From assembly GCA_002716355.1 (NCBI GenBank), contig PBAU01000003.1:1-64000 (forward strand): a stretch of DNA of 64,000 nt, read 5' to 3'. The translations under genes and the position numbers were made by a program. Shown here piece after piece: positions 1-9,624 of this stretch; the stretch's first letter is position 1, and every line of letters begins with the position of its first letter. The notes below the pieces were generated by a model. The model searched no databases. It saw only the letters and a program-made list of their open reading frames with translations, and was not told the origin of the DNA. The DNA is from a bacterium (lineage in GTDB: Bacteria; UBP7; UBA6624).

Positions 1-108
1 TTGCTGTGGCTATTGTGTCCTTCATGGTTGCTGTGGCTATTGTGTCCTTCATGGTTGCTGTGGCTATTGTGTCCTTCATGGTTGCTGTGGCTATTGTGTC
101 CTTCATGA
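1..108. repeat. 27-bp tandem repeat, four copies, in coding sequence
   Basis: Four head-to-tail 27-base units begin at 1, 28, 55 and 82. Copies 1-3 are identical and copy 4 differs only in its last base. A degenerate fifth unit follows at about 109-136. On the minus strand each unit encodes HEGHNSHSN, in frame with the tricorn/DUF4399 protein. The array reaches the window edge, so its full copy number is not visible. Near-identity at the DNA level indicates recent expansion or slippage. Confidence 0.97.
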
Positions 109-3100
109 CCGCTATGATCATGTCCATCTTTCATGGGATCTACAGGTACATTTAATGGAAGGTCCATCACAGTGCTGAATGAAAGCTCAAAAGCTCCTTT
201 TATTTTTGAATTGTTTTTTGGGTAAGTGAAGAAAACCTTAGGAAGATTTTTTCCTTCCTCAATAACTTCAATTTTTATTGTTTTGTAAAGGTTATCATCG
301 ATTATTTCATGTAATCCATCTGCTAATTGCAGTGTCAAAGTGTGTTCACCTGGTTCAAGTTCAATATATCCATATTTTTCACCCATCATGTAATGTATAT
401 GTGTTTCATCAGCAGGTATGACATCTCCTTTTTTGGAAGGTTCACCATTGATGATTAAATGAAAATGACCTTTTTTGCTTGTTTGCAAGCCTGCCATTTC
501 TATCTCAAATCCTGAAACTCCAAAGCCAACAAACAGAGGGGAGGAGACTTTGTCTCCATCCTTGATATTTGAAAACCATACTTCATTTTCAATTTTTTGC
601 TCTTTGACATCTCTTTCAAATGTTAATGGGATTTCTTTTGAGGATGTGTCAATAAGCAAGTTGTGTATGTTTTGATTCTCAATAGCAACTTTATTGATTT
701 TTTTCAAGGTGTCACCAGGTTTTATGTCAAGAGTATATTTGTCTGCAGGGCTATTTTCAATTATTGACTTAACTACTAATCCTTCCTTTTCGTTTTCCCA
801 ATCAAAAAGGATTCCCATTGAGCCACTGTATTCCTTGCTTTCATTGATAGAGGGAATTCTTCCATAGTATCCAAGATGACTGCCGTTGAGTTCACCAAGC
901 ATTGAATCGATTATGAAGTCAAAATCTCTCGGATGTGATGCACTAACCGCCCATGGAAGGTATCTGTCATGGATATCGTTCCAGTCAGCTCCATGAAGGC
1001 CAGGGTCATAGAACCCTCTATACATTGTTGCCCATGCTTCTTCAAAAACAACCTGTCTTTGCTTTACTCTATCTAGCTTATATCTGACACTGAATTTCTT
1101 ATTCTGGGTAGATTTTTTTGTGGGAGATGTCGAATAGATGGTTCCTCCTGATTTTGAATAATATATTGATTTTTGATCTTTGCTCCATCTTATTCCATAA
1201 GGGTAGTGACCTTCTGTTATCTTTACAGGCGAACCAAAAATTCCGTATTCTGTCATTGATGATGAGTAAAGGTCGCTTCCATCATGGCTGCCTTTAAAGA
1301 TCAGCCTTGAACCATCTTTGCTTAAAAGAACTTCCGTTTCGCTTCCGTCAAAACTTGTTGCTCTATTTAGCCTGAACTCAATACCTTCTAAATCAATATC
1401 AACCCAAGATTCTTTTTCCTTTTTTGATTCTTCCTCCTCCCATAAATCCTTTCTTTCTTTATGCGTTAACTCTTGGTCATTCTCTCTTAAAAATACATAC
1501 CATATGTCAGAATAAGTGCTACTTCCTCTAGGGGTAGAGCTTGTTCTGGTGCTGGAGAATGCTAGTATTCGACCATTCTCGCTCCATGTAGGATACATAT
1601 CCATATCAGGATGGGAAGATATATTTTTTGGAGAAATTGATCCATCTGTTTTTGCAATCCAGACATCGGCATTATGCTCTATGTCCTCTACACTCCATGC
1701 TATCCATTGGGAGTCAGGACTCCATGATATCGATGGCCAATCCCATCCATTTCTTAATGTTATTTCATTAGAGATAATTTCATTTTCTTCTTTTGGATTG
1801 ATTTCAAAATCTGCAACAATAAGCTCTCCATAATCTCTTACAAACGCAATCTTTGTTCCATTTGGGGAAATTTGTGGACGATGATTTGGTTCGTCACCTT
1901 TTGTTATAGGGTAAGTTGTCCAGTCTTCGATTTCTCTTGTGGGTAATTCTGTTTCTTTTGTTGGTTCAGCTATCCATATTTGTTCTGTATTGCATATTTC
2001 TGTAATTGTTTTTTCAAAGCATGAGTTTGATGTAAAAAGTATCTTGTTACCATTATCTATCCATTCAACATAAATTTCTTGTTCAGGAGTGTTTGTAACC
2101 CTGTGAGATTCTTCCTTTTCAAGGTCTTGAATCCAAATGTCTCCGTCTACTATTATCACCATTGATTTTTCATCTGATGGAGATATTGAAAAAGACGATG
2201 CTCCAGAGCTGACAGTTTTCCATTCAAAATCATTTATTAAGGAGTCAGCAGGAACAATAATATTTAGTTCTGATATTTTTTCTGGACCAGTTTCAAAAAG
2301 TATGATTTTTCCACCTAATTCCATTGCTATCATGCTGCCATCTGCTGAAATAGCTGCATTTCTGGGGCCATCTTTATCGAAGGAGGTATGTTTTTTGGTT
2401 TTCATTTTCATGCTCATTGAATAGAGGTTATAAGTTCCATCTTTTTCTGATATATACCAAAGTGATTTGCCATCAGGTGACCACATTGGAGAGTGATCGG
2501 CTCCATCAAATTTTGTCATTAGTTTTGCAGACATTCCATCATGTTTGACCCATATATCTGCATCACCTGATCCTCTATATCCTTTTCTATTTGTACTTTC
2601 TGATCGCCTCATGAAAGCCAAGCTTTTACCATCTGGAGAATAGCTTCCTTGAAAGCCGAGATATTCAGTAAATCTTCTTGGGGTGTCTTTTTTTTCTATA
2701 TTTAACATATACATTTCTGGATTTCTGTAACTGGTTTCATACCTCATACTAGAAAATATGATGTTTTTACCGTCTGGTGTAAAACTTGACATCAGGTCTG
2801 AACCGGACCAATAGGTTAATCGATCTGGTTTTCCCCCGTTTGAAGACATTATGTAAATGTCATCATTGCCCCACCTGTCAGAAGCAAATGCGATCTTGCT
2901 TCCGTCAGGTGACCACATTGGTGAATGATCATATGCTGGGTGTATAGTTAGCCTTCTTGCCTCTCCTCCATTTGATGAGACTGTCCATATGTCACCCTGC
3001 CAACTAAATGCAATTTGACTACCGTCAGGGGATGGGGAAGGATGCCTTGGAAGGATTGCTTCTTGAGCTTTCAAGTTATATGTAAATAATGTCAATAAAA

Positions 3101-3122
3101 CCAGTGTTAATTTTTTATTCAT
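1..3122 (-). CDS. Tricorn-like beta-propeller/PDZ protein with DUF4399 domains and His-rich repeat (C-terminus cut by window)
   Basis: Starts at 3122 (ATG) and runs off the window, about 1040 codons visible. Residues 1-19 are a signal peptide ending NLKA, so the protein is exported. Residues 20-650 hold many TolB/PD40-type propeller repeats (SPDGSQIAF, WSPDGSKIAF, DIWTVSSNGGEARRLT). Around residues 680-745 is a tricorn-C1-like helical segment (FEEAWATMYRGFYDP, LNGSHLGYYG), which keeps the Ser-His pair that in tricorn protease belongs to the active site. A PDZ domain follows (about 765-835). Where tricorn has its S41 serine-protease core, this protein has a DUF4399-like domain (about 842-940; GHFHLIING, ADETHIHYMMGE, GEHTLTLQLADG), then the start of a second such domain interrupted by DPMKDGHDHSG and four HEGHNSHSN repeats. 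I infer a non-proteolytic periplasmic or surface protein, possibly metal-binding. The family calls are firm; the function is unknown. Confidence 0.85.
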   Translation of the reverse strand, partial: MNKKLTLVLLTLFTYNLKAQEAILPRHPSPSPDGSQIAFSWQGDIWTVSSNGGEARRLTIHPAYDHSPMWSPDGSKIAFASDRWGNDDIYIMSSNGGKPDRLTYWSGSDLMSSFTPDGKNIIFSSMRYETSYRNPEMYMLNIEKKDTPRRFTEYLGFQGSYSPDGKSLAFMRRSESTNRKGYRGSGDADIWVKHDGMSAKLMTKFDGADHSPMWSPDGKSLWYISEKDGTYNLYSMSMKMKTKKHTSFDKDGPRNAAISADGSMIAMELGGKIILFETGPEKISELNIIVPADSLINDFEWKTVSSGASSFSISPSDEKSMVIIVDGDIWIQDLEKEESHRVTNTPEQEIYVEWIDNGNKILFTSNSCFEKTITEICNTEQIWIAEPTKETELPTREIEDWTTYPITKGDEPNHRPQISPNGTKIAFVRDYGELIVADFEINPKEENEIISNEITLRNGWDWPSISWSPDSQWIAWSVEDIEHNADVWIAKTDGSISPKNISSHPDMDMYPTWSENGRILAFSSTRTSSTPRGSSTYSDIWYVFLRENDQELTHKERKDLWEEEESKKEKESWVDIDLEGIEFRLNRATSFDGSETEVLLSKDGSRLIFKGSHDGSDLYSSSMTEYGIFGSPVKITEGHYPYGIRWSKDQKSIYYSKSGGTIYSTSPTKKSTQNKKFSVRYKLDRVKQRQVVFEEAWATMYRGFYDPGLHGADWNDIHDRYLPWAVSASHPRDFDFIIDSMLGELNGSHLGYYGRIPSINESKEYSGSMGILFDWENEKEGLVVKSIIENSPADKYTLDIKPGDTLKKINKVAIENQNIHNLLIDTSSKEIPLTFERDVKEQKIENEVWFSNIKDGDKVSSPLFVGFGVSGFEIEMAGLQTSKKGHFHLIINGEPSKKGDVIPADETHIHYMMGEKYGYIELEPGEHTLTLQLADGLHEIIDDNLYKTIKIEVIEEGKNLPKVFFTYPKNNSKIKGAFELSFSTVMDLPLNVPVDPMKDGHDHSGHEGHNSHSNHEGHNSHSNHEGHNSHSNHEGHNSHS

Positions 3123-3180
3123 GTTATTGTTTCTCCGTAAATTTTTTCGAACGGGAATTATCATACAATCTGATTTACAA

Positions 3181-3909
3181 ATGAGAATAAATAAATATCT
3201 TTCATTATGTGGATTAGGCTCAAGAAGGAAAGTTGAAGAATTCATTAAAGAAGGTCGTGTTTCTTTTAGGCGTAATCCAGATGGTTTAAATCCGATTGAT
3301 AGTTTTTCTTTCGCTGTGAAAGATCATGATGAGATTTTTTTTGATGGAGAGAAAGTAAAGCCAAAAGTTTATAAATATATATTGCTTAACAAGCCCAGGG
3401 GTTATATAACCACAAAAGATGATCCAATGAAAAGGAAGAGCATTATGGATTTAATTCCAAAGAGCATGCATCATCTTTCCCCTGTAGGGAGGCTTGATAA
3501 AGACACGTCAGGTTTAATCATTTTGACAAATGATGGAAACCTATATCAAAAAATTTCTCACCCGAGATATAAATTTATAAAACATTATCTTGTTGAGGCT
3601 AAAGGGAAGGTGTCTTCTCAAAAAATTGCATTATTCTCAAGAGGCTTGACTTACGGAAAAGAAAAATTGAAAGCGCATTCTGCAGCGGTTGTTGCCTCGC
3701 ACCAAGGAAGGACTGTTGTTTCCATCAAGCTAACTGAAGGCAAGAATCGTGAGATAAGAAAAATGTTTAGTTTTATAAAAAAACCAATAATATCTTTAGA
3801 GAGGATTGCAATAGGTCCAATTTCAGATAAAAAACTTCAAAAAGGAAAATGGAGAAGCCTGAAGTCCTTGGAGATTTCTAGATTGAAAAAAGAACTAGGA
3901 ATTTTATGA
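3181..3909 (+). CDS. RsuA/RluB-family rRNA pseudouridine synthase
   Basis: A 242-aa cytoplasmic RNA-modification enzyme that isomerises uridine to pseudouridine in ribosomal RNA. The N-terminus is an S4 RNA-binding domain (INKYLSLCGLGSRRKVEEFI). The catalytic motif GRLDKDTSGLIILTNDG lies around residue 106, with the nucleophilic Asp in GRLD, and the C-terminal NREIRKMF motif is typical of the RsuA/RluB/RluE/RluF group. I chose the ATG at 3181 because it begins directly at the S4 domain; an in-frame ATG at 3121 would add 20 unrelated residues and overlap the divergent gene's start codon. Its stop overlaps the next gene by four bases. RluB and RluE/F cannot be told apart here. Confidence 0.9.
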   Translation: MRINKYLSLCGLGSRRKVEEFIKEGRVSFRRNPDGLNPIDSFSFAVKDHDEIFFDGEKVKPKVYKYILLNKPRGYITTKDDPMKRKSIMDLIPKSMHHLSPVGRLDKDTSGLIILTNDGNLYQKISHPRYKFIKHYLVEAKGKVSSQKIALFSRGLTYGKEKLKAHSAAVVASHQGRTVVSIKLTEGKNREIRKMFSFIKKPIISLERIAIGPISDKKLQKGKWRSLKSLEISRLKKELGIL

Positions 3910-6485
3910 GTGCGCTTCATATAGGTTCGGCTTTTTCTGTTTGGGAATCTTTTTGGTCTTCTGTAGAGTCAGCAAAAAAAGACAATCCTTTAGGCGTTAT
4001 TAAGGTTTTAGTCCCTACGAACCATGAAAAAAAACTGATAAATCGTGAATTAAATTCAAGAAGCATCTCTGGTGTATTTCCGGTTATTTTTAATGATATA
4101 GTCGAAGAAAGACTGCATGCTAATAATTTTTTTAAACTAGAACCCCCTGCCTTTATTGATAGGTTTTATTTATCTCAAGCATTAAAGCAATTGAACAATG
4201 CTAACCTTAACGATTTCTTGCATGACGAGTCAAAATTTTCATTGGAAGAATTAAGAAAAGCTGTCAATAGGATTTGCGAATACCTTCCTGCTGAAACCAA
4301 CCCCCTCAAAGGAGAGTCTTCATTGATTGATTTAACACTTTTATGGAAAGATGTATGGGAAAACAGTTCTTCCAAATATCTTCCTTATCCGATAAAGATT
4401 AACATTGCGGCTAATAGTAATTTTTTTTCCAAGAGCAATGACTCCTTGTTTGCTGTTTGGGGTATTTCGAATTTGAACACTGCACAGGAGGATTTTTTAA
4501 GACCATTGAAGGACGACCTTGACTGGTATGTACCAGGGCCAAATCCAGATCTTTCTTTGCATGCTTCTGGTTATCTAGCTAGATTAAACTCTTACCTACG
4601 TAAGGAAATTGTTGATCTTGGTGCCTCGAAAACAAAGATAAAAAGTATTAGATGTGGTGATTTTTTAAATTGTTTTTATACAGCTAGGCATGATGGTTAT
4701 GAAGATTTCAGTTGTCCTGAAATGGTACATGATGATCTTGTTCTTTTGAATTCTTTATTAGGTTTTAGTGATGATGATTTTCTTTTCAGCAGGAGTATTT
4801 CTTCATCTCCAATGGGAAGGGCTTTAAGGTTTCATAATGATTTTGTTCAGGGTGAGTATGTGCATCTAAATGATTTGATCTTTAATTTGAATTCATTAAA
4901 TTGCTTTGAGGATAATCAGGATATTTATAATTTTGATTTTAATCTTTCTAGATATGGTGTTTCTGACATTCGTAAGGATTTTAGAAGACTGAAGAAAGCA
5001 ATGGCCTCCAAGATTGAACCACCTGTTGGAATTAATGTTAAAAAATTAAAAAAATGGATTGAAGAACATCAAGAAAAGATATTTATCGCATCAAGTGATT
5101 CATCTTTTTCAAGGATAAGGCAAACAGAATCAAAAACCTTAATATCAGAAATTAAAGATGAGAAAAATTTTCATGTGAGCGATTTGCGTTTTGAAAAGGA
5201 TCCTGATGATTATGGAAGAATTAAGACTGAAAATGTTAGCAATATGAAAAATGGTGTAATAAGCCCTAAAAAGACTGCATTTTTAGGGGTTGTTGATAAC
5301 AGGTTTCCCGGCAAGCTTGAACCTCCTGAATGGCAAGATAGTAAAGAAAATAAATTTGCACTTGAGAGTATAGGCATGCCTGATTTGCAAATGAGGATTG
5401 AAGAGGAATCCTGGAGGGCTTGGTGTGTAGAGAATAGAGGTGATTCAGGTTGTGCTATTTATTGGGATAATATAGACAATCGTGGAGAGGAGCAGTTTTT
5501 CAGCTCTCTTTTTGACAAGAAGCACTTCAATCATTTTGAGTCTTCAAGTGTTGAAGATGTGTTTTTGCCAATAAACAAATTTAGATATAGGCATCAAGTG
5601 GAGCTTTCTTATGCTGAATCAGTCGGAGATGTGTCTTTTAAAAAGATATGGAATGTCGGACCTCAAAATTTGAAAGTGTCCTTAAGGGCCAGTGATTTTA
5701 ATTTTAATGGTCCTCCTTGTCTTTTTGCTTATTATGCTTCAAAGCAGAATACACTCCGTGAAAAAAGAAGTGCAGACACAATATATCCTGACAGTTTAAC
5801 CAAAGGTTCTTTTATTCACCATTGTTTAGAGTCTCTTGCAAAAATTTTTAAAAAGAATGATCAAGATTATGAACTTTTAGCTCGAAGGGTGATGAATGAA
5901 GTTTCTTTGTGGTACCCATTCACAGAAGAACTTGTAAAAAAGGGTTTATTTAAAAAATGGAGAATGTTTATTGTTGAAGAGTTGGGACGCTGGCAGGATG
6001 ACAATTTTTCAAAATCTCAACAAGAGTATTCCAGCAAGGATAAATTCTTTATGTCAAAAATTCCTTTAGTTAAGAGATCTTATCAAGATCTGGAAGATGT
6101 TGAAATAAGAGCAAAGATAGACAGGATTGAACATTATCAAACCCAGACAGGTAAGACTAAGGTGAAAATTATTGATTACAAAACAGGGAAAAAAGGTTCA
6201 ATCAATTGGGCACAAGCATTTTTTTATCCTTATTTTTTAGAAGGTGATTTTGGTTTTCAGGATTTTGTCTATAGGTATATCTTGGAAAAAGAAGAAAAGG
6301 ATGTCAGTTGGATGCATTTTAGAAAAAAAGAAGAAAAAGAGGTTTCTATTTTGGAAAGCTTGAGTGTCTGGAAAGGTGAGTTATTGAAAGGGGAGATGAC
6401 TCCTTGTTGGATCAAGGACCCATCAAAGCCATGTCATTGGTGTCAAAAATTTGGCAGGAGTAAGTTTTGGAGGCTTGATCAATGA
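3906..6485 (+). CDS. AddB-like / PD-(D/E)XK nuclease subunit
   Basis: An 859-aa partner of the following helicase-nuclease, inferred to act in double-strand-break end processing. There is no Walker A motif, as expected for the degenerate helicase of AddB. The C-terminal third carries a RecB-type nuclease core with KIIDYKTGKKG (Asp and Lys of the PD-(D/E)XK fold). Cysteines at 605, 834, 843 and 846 bracket the nuclease, as in the iron-sulfur staple of AddB and Cas4, but the spacing C-x8-C-x2-C differs from the usual C-x2-C-x5-C, so a cluster is only possible. The gene overlaps its neighbours by four bases on both sides, consistent with translational coupling. The N-terminal half is divergent and is assigned mainly by context. 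Confidence 0.78.
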   Translation: MSALHIGSAFSVWESFWSSVESAKKDNPLGVIKVLVPTNHEKKLINRELNSRSISGVFPVIFNDIVEERLHANNFFKLEPPAFIDRFYLSQALKQLNNANLNDFLHDESKFSLEELRKAVNRICEYLPAETNPLKGESSLIDLTLLWKDVWENSSSKYLPYPIKINIAANSNFFSKSNDSLFAVWGISNLNTAQEDFLRPLKDDLDWYVPGPNPDLSLHASGYLARLNSYLRKEIVDLGASKTKIKSIRCGDFLNCFYTARHDGYEDFSCPEMVHDDLVLLNSLLGFSDDDFLFSRSISSSPMGRALRFHNDFVQGEYVHLNDLIFNLNSLNCFEDNQDIYNFDFNLSRYGVSDIRKDFRRLKKAMASKIEPPVGINVKKLKKWIEEHQEKIFIASSDSSFSRIRQTESKTLISEIKDEKNFHVSDLRFEKDPDDYGRIKTENVSNMKNGVISPKKTAFLGVVDNRFPGKLEPPEWQDSKENKFALESIGMPDLQMRIEEESWRAWCVENRGDSGCAIYWDNIDNRGEEQFFSSLFDKKHFNHFESSSVEDVFLPINKFRYRHQVELSYAESVGDVSFKKIWNVGPQNLKVSLRASDFNFNGPPCLFAYYASKQNTLREKRSADTIYPDSLTKGSFIHHCLESLAKIFKKNDQDYELLARRVMNEVSLWYPFTEELVKKGLFKKWRMFIVEELGRWQDDNFSKSQQEYSSKDKFFMSKIPLVKRSYQDLEDVEIRAKIDRIEHYQTQTGKTKVKIIDYKTGKKGSINWAQAFFYPYFLEGDFGFQDFVYRYILEKEEKDVSWMHFRKKEEKEVSILESLSVWKGELLKGEMTPCWIKDPSKPCHWCQKFGRSKFWRLDQ

Positions 6486-9400
6486 CAGCTGTACCTCAGT
6501 TTATTAATGCAAGCGCAGGTACAGGGAAAACAACAAGATTAGTGATTTACTACTTGTATAAGCTTTTGCAAAGCTCTGATCCAAAAAAAATTATTGCTTG
6601 TACATTCACGATTGCTGCAACTAATGAATTTAAAAACAGGGTTATTGAATATTTACGATTTCCAGATGAAGATTTAGAAAGTTTGTTTAAATCTTTTGAG
6701 CTCAAACCAATCTCGATTCCAGAAAATAAACATTCTTTTATCCCCTTGTTGGAAATAAAAACATTGGATAGTTTTTTCTTGAGCTTATTTTCAAAAAACT
6801 CAAATAGTATTTTTTATCGAGTTATGACCGATTTTGATTTTGAGAGGGTTTATGAGAATTCTTACAAGGATTGGATCGCCTCTGCAGATGGTTTTGAGCA
6901 GTCTTTATGGCATGGCAAGCTTAGACAGGTTGTTAGAAAACTGGAACCTTATAGTTTAGATGAGATAAAAAACCTTTTTGATTCTTCTAAATTTTTAAAT
7001 TTAGACATTTTTTTAGAATCAAGGAAACAAGAAATCAAGAAGCTTTTTCTTGAAATAAAAGATTCATTACCTAGAGAGTTTAAGCCTACTCCAAAAAGTA
7101 AAGATTACATAAAATTAATTAATGACGCATATTTGAATCTTGATTTTTCAGAAATTAATTCAAAGAAAATTATTGATGAATTAAAGAAAATTGAAAGATA
7201 TTTTGGCTCAAGGAGTGAACTTAATCTTGAGTTGATGAAAAAGATATCAAAATTTAAAACAATATTAAGAAATTATGAAAAAAATGATTTTAAATATGAA
7301 GAACAGTCTGTTTTAACTTCAAATTTGCTTCGTTTGATTTCAATTTTTAAATCAAAAACAAGCAAAGAAAGGCTTATGTCTAGTGGGTTTATATCAAGGT
7401 CAATTTTAAAAAGTTTGAAAAAAAATGATTTTGATTTTGAATGTGAACATCTTTTTGTTGATGAATTCCAGGACACAAATCGAATTCAAAGCCAAATACT
7501 TAGCAGGCTTAAGGATAAGTTTGGATTTGATATTACCTTTGTTGGGGACCACAAGCAGGCAATATATAAATTCAGAGATGCAAGCTCACAGGCTTTTTTT
7601 GAGTTTGATAGCAAGGTTGATCAAGAACATAAGCAGTATTTGAATTCATCATACAGGTCCAACAAGTCGGTTTTAGCCTTAACGAATTGGCTTTTTGAAA
7701 GATATTATGAAAACTCTGATGATTGGCATCTTTTTTCAGATGAAAAATCACCAATGTTTTCAAGTAAACAAAGTTGCCCTTTAACAATCTGGTCTTGTGA
7801 AAATGCTGAGATTACCAGAGGGGGCGGGGGGGTATGGAAAAAAAGTGGTAGATCTGGGCGCAAGTCAAAAAATATAGAAAAAAGAACCATTGATTGTGTC
7901 TCCTGGATTCAAGAGAAACATCCAGATGAAAGCATTTTGGTTTTAGCTAGAAATTGGATTCAGTTAGGCAGAATTGCAAAAAGTCTTAATGCGTCTGGTG
8001 TTAATGCGATAATTGCTGGTAACCCAAATTTGATTGATGATGATGATATCGATCAGGATATCGTGTATCTAAAAAAAATAATTAAGTGCTTGGTCAATCC
8101 TGATGACCAGATGCTTTTGAACTCGGTGCTTCTAGGCAATTGTTTTGCTCACACTTTGAAAGATTTGAGTTCAAGCAGCAGCTTAAAAGATTCTATTGAT
8201 TTAGTTCGGGATTATTCTTCCAGGATTTATTCTGGTGATTCATTCACTGCAGTACTTACAGATTTTTTAAATGAAACTGGTTACTTGTATGGAATCAAGG
8301 GTGATTCACGATCTCATGAAAGAACTTTAAAAATTTTTGAATTTTTAAAAATTATGTTATCTCATGAAAAAGAGGGTAATTTTGATAAATTTAGTGATGT
8401 TTTAAAGTGGATAGATGTTTATTTTAGGATTCACTCCCCACCATCAGGGCTTTCTTCACCACAACCTGTTATCCTGAGGACAGTTTATGGTGCAAAAGGG
8501 CTTTCTGCTGATCATGTTGTTGTTGTCAATCCAGATGAAAGATGGCTGAAAAGCTGTTTTGAGGATCTTGAATTTGAAAAGATTCTTCCATCTGACTCTT
8601 ATTCGGAAGGAAATAATTCTTTTGAGTTGATGCTGACTGATGACGGTGAGATTGATTCAATGTGGTTCTCTTTAGGCAAGGGAGATAATGGAAAATATAA
8701 AATTTGGACTAATGAATCTTTTATTGAATCATGGGAAAGAAATGCAGGTGAATTTTATGACGAGGAAGTTAATTTGAATTATGTCTCCATGACTAGGGCC
8801 AAAAAGACATTGCATGCAGTTTCTAATGGTTTGTACCACCCTCAAAAGACTAGAAGAGGAGATCTTTTTTCTGTTATTTACCGTTTGATTTTAGAAGATT
8901 TTGACAACTCATTTGAAGCTTTCTCTAATTCTTCTTTAGATGAGGTTAGTGTTTCGATTCCTGAAAAATACACCCAAGGGCAAGGCTACAAGGAGGATTC
9001 TTGTGTTAAGTATTTGTTCCCTCACTCAAGAAAGCTCCAAGAAAAACATAGGATTTTAGACAGAAGTTTATTGAGTCCTGACTCAGAAAATTATATTTTG
9101 AATAAGAGATCACAAAAGGAAGTGCCATTAATTGTTTCGCATACTGATGAATCAGCAAGAGGAGATGCCCTTCATAAAGTACTTGATGTTTTTGGTCCTC
9201 CTATGGAGGATTCATGGTTAAATAATGTTCAAAGCAGCAATGTAAGGCAAATTTTTAATCTAGAAAAAGATAATTTTGACAATCTTGTGCGTAACTTTTC
9301 AGAAAACCTACAAAATAATAAAAAATGGCTTGATTTTGCAAGTGGTTTTTTAAATATGTGGACAGAGTATCCTTTATGTGGATCAGGCAATAAACAGTTT

Positions 9401-9622
9401 CAGAAAATAGATCTACTTATTGAGCTAAAAGAAAAATTTGTTATTATCGATTGGAAAACAGGTCAAAAGTCTGATGAAAAAAATGATCAATATTCTTTGC
9501 AGATTAACGGCTATAAAGATATTCTTTCTGATTTTTTAAAACAAAAAAATATCAACAAAGGTATTGAGTGTTACATAGTCTGGGTCGATCAAGATGGTTT
9601 GATTTTTGATGAGGTTCTTTGA
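6482..9622 (+). CDS. addA: AddA-like UvrD/Rep-family helicase-nuclease
   Basis: A 1046-aa superfamily 1A DNA helicase fused to a nuclease, the motor of an AddAB-type recombination machine. Visible motifs: Walker A SAGTGKT with Lys16; Walker B LFVDEFQDTN; motif III VGDHKQAIYKFRDA; motif IV SYRSNKSV; motif V TVYGAKGLSADHV; motif VI NYVSMTRAKKTL. The C-terminus has a PD-(D/E)XK nuclease signature, FVIIDWKTGQK followed by QINGY. Its start (ATGA) overlaps the AddB-like stop. RecBCD is the other possibility, but the paired nuclease domains on both subunits and the absence of a RecD-like gene favour AddAB. No Chi-like site can be inferred from the window. Confidence 0.9.
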   Translation: MTAVPQFINASAGTGKTTRLVIYYLYKLLQSSDPKKIIACTFTIAATNEFKNRVIEYLRFPDEDLESLFKSFELKPISIPENKHSFIPLLEIKTLDSFFLSLFSKNSNSIFYRVMTDFDFERVYENSYKDWIASADGFEQSLWHGKLRQVVRKLEPYSLDEIKNLFDSSKFLNLDIFLESRKQEIKKLFLEIKDSLPREFKPTPKSKDYIKLINDAYLNLDFSEINSKKIIDELKKIERYFGSRSELNLELMKKISKFKTILRNYEKNDFKYEEQSVLTSNLLRLISIFKSKTSKERLMSSGFISRSILKSLKKNDFDFECEHLFVDEFQDTNRIQSQILSRLKDKFGFDITFVGDHKQAIYKFRDASSQAFFEFDSKVDQEHKQYLNSSYRSNKSVLALTNWLFERYYENSDDWHLFSDEKSPMFSSKQSCPLTIWSCENAEITRGGGGVWKKSGRSGRKSKNIEKRTIDCVSWIQEKHPDESILVLARNWIQLGRIAKSLNASGVNAIIAGNPNLIDDDDIDQDIVYLKKIIKCLVNPDDQMLLNSVLLGNCFAHTLKDLSSSSSLKDSIDLVRDYSSRIYSGDSFTAVLTDFLNETGYLYGIKGDSRSHERTLKIFEFLKIMLSHEKEGNFDKFSDVLKWIDVYFRIHSPPSGLSSPQPVILRTVYGAKGLSADHVVVVNPDERWLKSCFEDLEFEKILPSDSYSEGNNSFELMLTDDGEIDSMWFSLGKGDNGKYKIWTNESFIESWERNAGEFYDEEVNLNYVSMTRAKKTLHAVSNGLYHPQKTRRGDLFSVIYRLILEDFDNSFEAFSNSSLDEVSVSIPEKYTQGQGYKEDSCVKYLFPHSRKLQEKHRILDRSLLSPDSENYILNKRSQKEVPLIVSHTDESARGDALHKVLDVFGPPMEDSWLNNVQSSNVRQIFNLEKDNFDNLVRNFSENLQNNKKWLDFASGFLNMWTEYPLCGSGNKQFQKIDLLIELKEKFVIIDWKTGQKSDEKNDQYSLQINGYKDILSDFLKQKNINKGIECYIVWVDQDGLIFDEVL

Positions 9623-9624
9623 CC

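Noticed and set aside
1-136. Direct repeats as a CRISPR array
   Set aside because: Units abut with no spacers, have a multiple-of-three length and lie in frame in a protein gene.
3121-3180. 20-residue N-terminal extension of the pseudouridine synthase
   Set aside because: Overlaps the divergent start codon and precedes a complete S4 domain at 3181.
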